A model generated the notes under the pieces. The model did not search any database. It was not told where the DNA came from and saw only the letters and a program-made list of their open reading frames with translations. The translations under genes and the position numbers were made by a program. DNA of 11,577 nt from Planctomycetota bacterium (GTDB lineage: Bacteria; Planctomycetota; Phycisphaerae; Sedimentisphaerales; Anaerobacaceae), in contig JABMRO010000154.1 of the NCBI GenBank assembly GCA_013202635.1, positions 1-11,577 of the forward strand, read 5' to 3'. The first letter of the stretch is position 1. Every line of letters starts with the position of its first letter. Positions 6,644-11,577 of the stretch are shown piece by piece.

Positions 6644-8449
6644 ATGAAATTGAAATTATTGAAAATCATATCTGAACTTTCCTTGATATCGGTTAAGCAA
6701 CTTTCTCTATTGTTGAAGATTTTGATTATTTTTTCCGTAGGTTTTGCTTTTGCCATTATGCTCATGGGCATCAAGATTGACCCAATTTATTATTGGGGGC
6801 TTTTGATTTTGCTCCCATTAATAATCGTCATTATCAGAATCTATCAGAAAAATACTCTTCAAAAGCTTGTTAGTCGGCTAAGAGAGGATTGGGGAAAGGA
6901 AAAAATCAAGAAACGAAACTTTTCAGAAATAGAAAGCTTCTATAGATATTTCACCTTGCAGCAAGATAATAACGATATTTTCATTGATGACCAAACCTGG
7001 TCGGATCTGAACGTGAATGACCTTTATTCCAAGATTGAAAGAACTATGACCAATCCGGGAGAATGTATCCTTTATAACATTCTCAGAGCACCATTGTTAT
7101 CTGACAAAATACTAAAGAAAAGAAATGAAATCATTCGACTTTTTCAAATTAACAAAGAAATTAGAGAGCAGATCCAGATAAGGCTTCACCGTATGGGTAA
7201 GCAAAAAGGCAATGGAATCACTGCCCTTGTCTGTGAAGAATTACCTCCATCGACTCCTCTTAAGTTTCTGTTTTCGTTCTTGGCTTTGCTGGCGCTAATC
7301 TCGATCATTGCTGTTCCACTTTTATGGGATTCAGCCAGCTTTATTGTACTTATCCTCCCTCTTTACTTTGTCAACTTGCTGGCAACAAACAAAGTAAGGA
7401 GACGGTTGCTTTTTCAATTAGCTGCTATTCGCTATCTGGGTGCAATGATTCGTTTAGGGGAAAAAATCGCAGCCATCGAATGTCCCGAGTTAGCAGACTA
7501 CCGAGCAGAATTGAAAAAAGCAACATCAGCAACAAAGAAAATTGTGAGAAAAACTCTCTTACTGTTTCCTGAAGGCTCTGTTAGTTCTGATATCGGGACT
7601 TTGTTATATGCTCACCTGGACACTTATTTTCTACGAGAGGTCAGGATCTTTTATGCTGTTTTGGATGAGATTAATGCACATAAGGAAGAGCTTAGGTTGA
7701 TCTATCGTTTGATTGGAGAATTAGACGCTCTGCAATCAGTAGCTTCTTACCGCGAAGGATCGGCGGGATATGCCGAGCCTGACTTTTCGGACAAAGGGTT
7801 GTTACTTGAGATTAAAGATGCAAGACACCCTCTATTAACAGATCCGGTACCTAATTCAATTACTATACGGGGAAAAGGGGTAACCATAACGGGTTCAAAT
7901 ATGGCCGGCAAAACGACATTTTTAAGGACTTTGGGAGTAAACGCTATTTTAGCCCAGACTGTCTATACGTGTTTTGCCACCTCTTATACTGGAAATTACT
8001 TCAGAATAATTTCGTTAATCAACGAGGCAGACAACTTAATAGAAGGAAAGAGTTATTATCTTATGCAAGCAGAGCACTTGTTGAGAATGATAAGATCTTC
8101 TGAAAAAGAAACTCTAACCTTATGTTTTATCGATGAACCGCTGGCCGGAACTAACTCATCAGAGCGTGTTATTGCATCATTTGAAATTCTGCGTTATCTG
8201 ATTGACCACAATGCATTGGTTGTTGTTGCAACGCATGATTTGGACCTCGCCAGAAAGCTTGATTTTGGCTTCAAAAGCTATCACTTTACGGATGATGTTG
8301 ATGAACAAGGCTTGAAATTTGATTTTAAACTCAGAGAGGGCATTGCTTCTACGAGTAACGCGATTAAATTATTGGAATATCTTGACTATCCTGAAGACAT
8401 AGTTAACAGGTCCATAAACAAGCTGTCATCTGAACAAGGTAACGAGTAG
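6644..8449 (+). CDS. Membrane-anchored MutS-family ATPase
   Basis: This 601-residue protein has the complete ATPase domain of the MutS family at its C-terminus: Walker A GSNMAGKTT (417-425), the helix motif ISLINEADNLIEGKSYY (456-472), Walker B LCFIDEP (494-499), GTNSSER (502-508) and the switch histidine ATHD (529-532). The middle (about 130-400) matches the helical MutS core/clamp region (NPGECILYNILRAPL, LLLEIKDARHPLL). There is no mismatch-recognition domain I. Instead, hydrophobic segments at about 23-41, 50-66 and 208-246 make it a membrane protein. Such short, membrane-bound MutS relatives of about 600 aa are known, mostly without an assigned role, so post-replicative mismatch repair is not implied. 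GGAGA at 6631-6635 lies 8 bases before ATG 6644. The gene is AT-rich, and its stop directly abuts transposase debris. Confidence 0.9.
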   Translation: MKLKLLKIISELSLISVKQLSLLLKILIIFSVGFAFAIMLMGIKIDPIYYWGLLILLPLIIVIIRIYQKNTLQKLVSRLREDWGKEKIKKRNFSEIESFYRYFTLQQDNNDIFIDDQTWSDLNVNDLYSKIERTMTNPGECILYNILRAPLLSDKILKKRNEIIRLFQINKEIREQIQIRLHRMGKQKGNGITALVCEELPPSTPLKFLFSFLALLALISIIAVPLLWDSASFIVLILPLYFVNLLATNKVRRRLLFQLAAIRYLGAMIRLGEKIAAIECPELADYRAELKKATSATKKIVRKTLLLFPEGSVSSDIGTLLYAHLDTYFLREVRIFYAVLDEINAHKEELRLIYRLIGELDALQSVASYREGSAGYAEPDFSDKGLLLEIKDARHPLLTDPVPNSITIRGKGVTITGSNMAGKTTFLRTLGVNAILAQTVYTCFATSYTGNYFRIISLINEADNLIEGKSYYLMQAEHLLRMIRSSEKETLTLCFIDEPLAGTNSSERVIASFEILRYLIDHNALVVVATHDLDLARKLDFGFKSYHFTDDVDEQGLKFDFKLREGIASTSNAIKLLEYLDYPEDIVNRSINKLSSEQGNE

Positions 8450-8679
8450 CTCTTATCAAAGGCATTGATCATCTGACTGACCTGTGTAAAGAATTTGAAC
8501 TCTGGTATAATAGTTGGCGGCCGCACATGACATTAGAAGGCCTTCGTCCTGATGATGTATATTACGGCAATAAGCCAAAGAAGCCAGAACGTAATGCCAA
8601 AACAGTGCCGGTAAATATCGAGCAGCACTATTTCTGCCATACACGGATCACTGGTTATAGGCTCAGAGAAGCTGCATAG
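8450..8679 (+). pseudogene. Transposase C-terminal fragment (rve integrase type)
   Basis: An open frame that begins right at the end of the mutS-like gene reads ALIKGIDHLTDLCKEFELW, then YNSWRPHMTLEGLRPDDVYYG and NIEQHYFCHTRITGYRLREAA, with a stop at 8677-8679. 'F..WYN..RPH..L.G..P..VY' is the well-known end of integrase-core transposases (IS481/IS3-like). The catalytic DDE part is absent. It has no start codon of its own and is a remnant. Its 5' end coincides with the stop of the mutS-like gene, which marks a recombination junction. The stretch 8680-8870 shows no convincing gene, although a minus-strand reading (AKAFEAVEDYENSGTKAN) could be further transposon residue. Confidence 0.8.
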
Positions 8680-8833
8680 CTTTGTTGTTCGATTTATCAA
8701 ACTGCTTGCCCAATACGGGGAAGGTCTGCCAACATCTCAAAATATTAGCTTTCGTTCCCGAATTTTCGTAGTCTTCGACAGCCTCGAAAGCTTTTGCTCA
8801 CTGCACATCAGTAGATTTATTCATTTGTACACC

Positions 8834-8866
8834 CGCTTGACAAGCGCATATAATACGAATTATAAT
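8834..8866 (+). promoter_or_regulatory. Perfect-consensus sigma70-like promoter hexamers
   Basis: TTGACA (8837-8842) and TATAAT (8861-8866) are separated by 18 bases. The -35 is embedded in the palindrome CGCTTGACAAGCG (8834-8846). It points toward the HEAT-repeat gene, whose start is about 280 bases away, across a minus-strand transposase remnant. It may be an outward-reading promoter left by an insertion sequence, or a chance match in AT-rich DNA. Confidence 0.35.
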
Positions 8867-8870
8867 AATA

Positions 8871-9020
8871 TTTATCAATATTTGGGCCAACTTTCAAGTA
8901 TGTAGCATCTATCTGCCAGAGCTGATTGATACCGGTTGGCGCGAACCAGCGCCTTCTTTTGAAGCGAGATAACCTTTGTACCCGCTTGTTGCTGTTCGTG
9001 TCGGGTATGACTATGCCGGC
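8871..9020 (-). pseudogene. Transposase fragment with DDE-type WQxDxTY motif
   Basis: On the minus strand, the frame after a stop at 9021-9023 reads GIVIPDTNSNKRVQRLSRF, then KRRRWFAPTGINQLWQIDA and TYLKVGPNI. 'NQLWQ.D.TY.KV' is the segment around the first catalytic aspartate of rve/DDE transposases (IS3-, IS481- or IS6-like). Only this piece is present: the other catalytic residues and any start are missing. It lies on the opposite strand to the transposase end at 8450-8679, so at least two insertion events or an inversion are needed. Confidence 0.65.
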
Positions 9021-9066
9021 CTAATCGCTCTCGATGTTAGCGCTGCTAATTCCCCCGATAATAAGC

Positions 9067-9095
9067 TTGAATCTTATTCAACGAAACTCTAATAT
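9067..9095 (+). promoter_or_regulatory. Possible promoter of the HEAT-repeat gene
   Basis: TTGAAT (9067-9072), 17 bases, then TAATAT (9090-9095), about 50 bases before the ATG at 9148. The -35 hexamer is part of a perfect inverted repeat TTGAAT-CTT-ATTCAA (9067-9081), which could serve as an operator. Both hexamers are only 4/6 matches. Confidence 0.3.
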
Positions 9096-9147
9096 AAGTT
9101 CAAAGCCAGGTTGGTTTTAACAGATTGTCTTTACAGGAGACAGAAGC

Positions 9148-10206
9148 ATGAAATTCCTCAAACTGTACAGATGGAGAGCGAGAGCGGTTCAACGCAAAGT
9201 CTTTAAAGAGCTAATGGAAGCATTAAACAATAAAAGCTGCCATACTCGTGAAAACGCATGCAGAGAACTTATAGAATCTAAGATCTTTATGGAAAAATGG
9301 TCAAAGAAGATTCTGAAGAAAATGGTCGAGAAATTAGAAGATAACAGTGAGTTGGTTCGTTGCGCAGCAGCAGGTTCATTAAACATTCTTGCGGCCAACG
9401 ATAAGATAGATTTCATAACAAAGAATGTTTACGTGATCCCTCGTTTAGTTCACATTATGATGAAGGACAAATATCATTCTTGTCGTGAAACAGCTGCTAG
9501 AGCTCTTGATCAACTACAATGGCAACCAAGCGATGATCCTAAAAAGGTTTACTATAAATTGCAAAAAGAGGATTACAAGGCCTTATCTTCGCTAGGAGAG
9601 GTTTGGTATCTATTGCAAAAAAAGGATTACAAGGCCTTATCTTCGCTAGGAGCAATTGCCCTGGACAACTTTGTTGCATTTTGGGAAAATGAGGACTTAA
9701 ACTATATGCTGTGTCAGCTTCCCTATTCTCCTGATTCCCTAAAGCCAAAGGATAAAGTCAAGTTCGATTTTCGCCGCGATATTGTCCATGCCCTATGTTT
9801 CATGAATGGTAGAGAAAGCTTCGACATTCTCCATAAATTAGGACTGAAATCTGAGAATAAATATATCCGCGGGGAAACACTCAGAGTACTTCGTATGGAA
9901 AAACAGAACTTGGAATCAGTCGATCATATTGTGAAACTCTACCATTCCGAGCCTGATGCTGCGAATCGCTATGAGGTGGCATTAGCTCTTGCAAAACTCA
10001 AGTCTCCAAAGTCGATTGTGACCCTTATTGAGATGTTACAGGACGGTGGAAGTTTTGACGGCTGGGACCACACTGGACCCACGGAGGGCCCTAAGCGTTT
10101 TTATGTTTATGAGGCAGCAATAGCATGCCTTAAGCATCTTGTAGGAAAGGATTACGAACACAGGAAAGAGTGGCAAGAATGGTGGGAGCAAAACAAAAAC
10201 GAGTAA
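9148..10206 (+). CDS. HEAT-repeat protein
   Basis: This is a 352-residue, largely helical protein. The N-terminal half has HEAT/ARM-type helix pairs (KKMVEKLEDNSELVRCAAAG at about 57-76, IPRLVHIMMKDKYHSCRETA at about 97-116). The C-terminal half has more (KYIRGETLRVLRM 238-250, NRYEVALALAKLKSPKSIVT 273-292) and ends with a Trp-rich KEWQEWWEQNK, often seen at the end of bacterial HEAT-repeat proteins. No signal peptide or catalytic motif is seen, so it is likely a cytoplasmic protein-binding scaffold. AGGAGA (9135-9140) lies 7 bases before the ATG. Residues 133-150 and 151-168 are a direct duplication (54-bp tandem repeat). In related proteins I recall only one such 'Y..L...D...L..LG' helix linking to the next repeat. 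The gene is followed 39 bases later by the DUF262-type gene and could be cotranscribed with it. Confidence 0.75.
   Translation: MKFLKLYRWRARAVQRKVFKELMEALNNKSCHTRENACRELIESKIFMEKWSKKILKKMVEKLEDNSELVRCAAAGSLNILAANDKIDFITKNVYVIPRLVHIMMKDKYHSCRETAARALDQLQWQPSDDPKKVYYKLQKEDYKALSSLGEVWYLLQKKDYKALSSLGAIALDNFVAFWENEDLNYMLCQLPYSPDSLKPKDKVKFDFRRDIVHALCFMNGRESFDILHKLGLKSENKYIRGETLRVLRMEKQNLESVDHIVKLYHSEPDAANRYEVALALAKLKSPKSIVTLIEMLQDGGSFDGWDHTGPTEGPKRFYVYEAAIACLKHLVGKDYEHRKEWQEWWEQNKNE
9545..9652 (+). repeat. 54-bp in-frame tandem duplication inside the HEAT-repeat gene
   Basis: Unit 1 is 9545-9598 and unit 2 is 9599-9652. Both start with AGGTTT and end with GGATTACAAGG...CTTCGCTAGGAG. The last 30 or so bases of each unit are identical, and differences lie mainly in the first 15 and one A/G in the A-run. 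Each unit codes for 18 residues (VYYKLQKEDYKALSSLGE against VWYLLQKKDYKALSSLGA), so the reading frame is kept. Confidence 0.9.
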
Positions 10207-10245
10207 AGCTTGGACAAACAAATTGCTTATATAAGGGATATAGAT

Positions 10246-11304
10246 ATGTCTAACTCAAATATTTCTCGGACCGAGTGTAAAGTTGCTGAGTTTATTTCAT
10301 GGCAAAGAGACGGCACGCTTATTCTAAATCCAAATTTCCAAAGACGCCATGTGTGGAAAAAAGGAGCAAAATCCTACTTCATGGACACTATTATTCGAGG
10401 TTTACCAGTGCCGGTAATCTTTATTCGTGACTTGCCAACAGATCTCGAAACCCTGAAATCTAAAAGGGAAGTCGTTGATGGTCAGCAACGACTAAGAACC
10501 CTAATTAGTTTTATCGCCCCGGATTTAATCAAAGATTTTAATCCCGAAGTTGATGATTTCAAAATAATGGGAATTCACCACCCTAAGCTGAGAAACGCGA
10601 AATTTGTATCAATGCCTGATCATATTAAAGAAAGGATTTTAGATTACACGCTAACTGTTCACACTTTTCCTAATGATACTGATGACCGCGAAATATATGA
10701 TATATTTGCCCGTATCAATGCTACTGGCGTCAACCTTAATGGACAAGAACTCCGTAATGCTAAATGGTATGGGGAATTTAAAACCCTAGCATATCAACTT
10801 GCTTTAAAACAGCTTAATAGATGGATAGGTTGGCAAGTATTTACTCCTAGTGATATTGCCAGAATGAAAGAAGTGGAATTTACGAGTGAATTGCTTATTT
10901 TGATTATTCAAGGAATCACTCAAATGACAAAAAAAACAATTGATGATATATACAAAAAATACGATGAAACACTCCCCGGCTATAAAGAAATTAAAAATAG
11001 ATTTAAAGCCATTTTCGACCTTATCGAGGATAGAATGTCAGAAGAAGCTATTTCTTTATTTAACAACAAAACCACTTTCTATTGCTTATTTGCTGCTTTA
11101 TATCAAAATATGTATGGACTCAAATCAGAGTTAAAAAGAACAAAAGCCCTAACTCTATCCAGCAGGCAACTTTCAACTATTATCTCAAGGGGAGATCGGT
11201 TAGCTCTGAAGAATGCACCAAGGAAAGTTGTTGAGTCAACCGAACGCCACACTTCGCATATCAATTCAAGACGGATTATCACTAATTATTTCTTGGGCAA
11301 ATAA
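10246..11304 (+). CDS. DUF262 (GmrS/ParB-like nuclease-NTPase fold) protein
   Basis: With the ATG at 10246 the product has 352 residues. This start is preferred because AAGGG (10233-10237) lies 8 bases upstream; a TTG at 10210 would add 12 residues but has little ribosome-binding support. DUF262 hallmarks are FQRRHVW (31-37), DTIIRGLPVPVIFI (47-60), EVVDGQQRLRTL (75-86; the DGQQR nucleotide-binding/catalytic motif) and IFARINATGVNLNGQELRNA (153-172). The remainder is helical. The DUF1524 HNH nuclease domain found in full-length GmrSD-type proteins is absent; the protein is of the short DUF262-only type. DUF262 proteins occur in anti-phage systems, including the modified-DNA restriction enzyme GmrSD. 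Here the partner is probably the gene that starts 16 bases downstream. Confidence 0.85.
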   Translation: MSNSNISRTECKVAEFISWQRDGTLILNPNFQRRHVWKKGAKSYFMDTIIRGLPVPVIFIRDLPTDLETLKSKREVVDGQQRLRTLISFIAPDLIKDFNPEVDDFKIMGIHHPKLRNAKFVSMPDHIKERILDYTLTVHTFPNDTDDREIYDIFARINATGVNLNGQELRNAKWYGEFKTLAYQLALKQLNRWIGWQVFTPSDIARMKEVEFTSELLILIIQGITQMTKKTIDDIYKKYDETLPGYKEIKNRFKAIFDLIEDRMSEEAISLFNNKTTFYCLFAALYQNMYGLKSELKRTKALTLSSRQLSTIISRGDRLALKNAPRKVVESTERHTSHINSRRIITNYFLGK

Positions 11305-11320
11305 GGTTTTCATTAAAGTC

Positions 11321-11577
11321 ATGGAACGCAAGCTTTTAAAAAGTTTGAGCTTTAAGTTGAAGGGCATAGAATCTACCCGTTTAAAAGTAGAAACGCTGTT
11401 TCGTGGGGATGTGATAGTTAAACGTGATCTCGGCATTGCCTATTCTGGACTTGTTATTAATGCAGTTACTGCATTCGAGAATTACCTTGAAAAACTTTTT
11501 TTCTTGATTATGACAGGTAAATCTTCATTTCACAAAGATGTGCGACCAATTGCACGATCAATCACAAAGCTTTCTGA
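11321..11577 (+). CDS. Start of a helical, possibly HEPN-like protein (runs off the window)
   Basis: ATG 11321, 16 bases after the DUF262 gene's stop, opens a frame that is uninterrupted to the window edge (85 full codons). It begins MERKLLKSLSFKLKGIESTR and contains GIAYSGLVINAVTAFENYLE and KLFFLIMTGKSSFHKDVRP. The pattern of a long helix with 'A...S...N.V.AFE.YLE.L' is like the first helix of HEPN/RiboL-PSP-type nucleases, which often sit next to DUF262 genes. The diagnostic R-x4-6-H motif would lie beyond the window, so the family is a guess. The Shine-Dalgarno match is weak (AAGG, 14 bases away), so translation may depend on coupling to the gene before it. Confidence 0.6.
   Translation, partial: MERKLLKSLSFKLKGIESTRLKVETLFRGDVIVKRDLGIAYSGLVINAVTAFENYLEKLFFLIMTGKSSFHKDVRPIARSITKLS

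Noticed and set aside
8456..8644. Minus-strand 62-codon open frame
   Set aside because: The plus strand here encodes a recognisable transposase end; the minus frame has no features.
9545..9652. CRISPR-like or phase-variation repeat
   Set aside because: There are only two units, directly adjacent and in frame with the HEAT-repeat protein, with no spacers. It is a coding tandem duplication.
10210..10245. TTG at 10210 as the start of the DUF262 gene
   Set aside because: It is possible, but it has no good ribosome-binding site, while ATG 10246 has AAGGG 8 bases upstream and the DUF262 domain starts after it.

Overview
The window looks like bacterial accessory DNA. The best guess for the source is a Planctomycetota-type genome (Phycisphaerae/Sedimentisphaerales-like). 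This is an inference from two large exported proteins that end in a thioredoxin-like domain, one with seven carboxypeptidase-regulatory-like modules and one with a 'NGVAVELIGV...WWRPDG' N-terminus; both styles are common in that phylum. No rRNA, tRNA or CRISPR array was seen.

Layout. Positions 1-332 hold the end of a flavodoxin/ferredoxin (EFR1-type) gene with an apparent one-base frameshift, leaving an 86-residue 2[4Fe-4S] ferredoxin part. Positions about 526-6130 form a repeated-gene region. Two long, intact, probably exported proteins (828 and 722 aa) have unrelated bodies but end in the same thioredoxin-like domain, in which the CxxC active site is replaced by QRPS. Around them lie three amputated copies of only the last 40-50 codons of that domain. 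A collinear intergenic repeat recurs at an offset of exactly 2,905 bp (696-925 and 3601-3830). Each of the two large genes is therefore preceded by the same module: conserved intergenic DNA, then a Trx-end fragment, then the start codon. One of these fragments is an intact 51-codon ORF that stops 4 bases before the next gene.

The second large gene runs, in frame, into what looks like the N-terminus of a DUF5677-type gene. The rest of that gene lies in another frame (to 6599) and is cut short at its C-terminus. Next come a membrane-anchored MutS-family ATPase (6644-8449), a stretch of transposase debris on both strands (8450-9020), a HEAT-repeat protein with a fresh-looking 54-bp tandem duplication (9148-10206), a DUF262-family protein (10246-11304) and the start of a small, possibly HEPN-like helical protein that runs off the window.

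The left half (about 1071-6000) is visibly richer in G+C than the right half (about 6100-11577). Together with the transposase remains and broken genes, this suggests that the right half was assembled from separately acquired pieces. The DUF262 plus downstream gene pair has the look of a defence or toxin-like cassette. The repeated Trx-end/intergenic module of the left half is the most unusual structure in the window.
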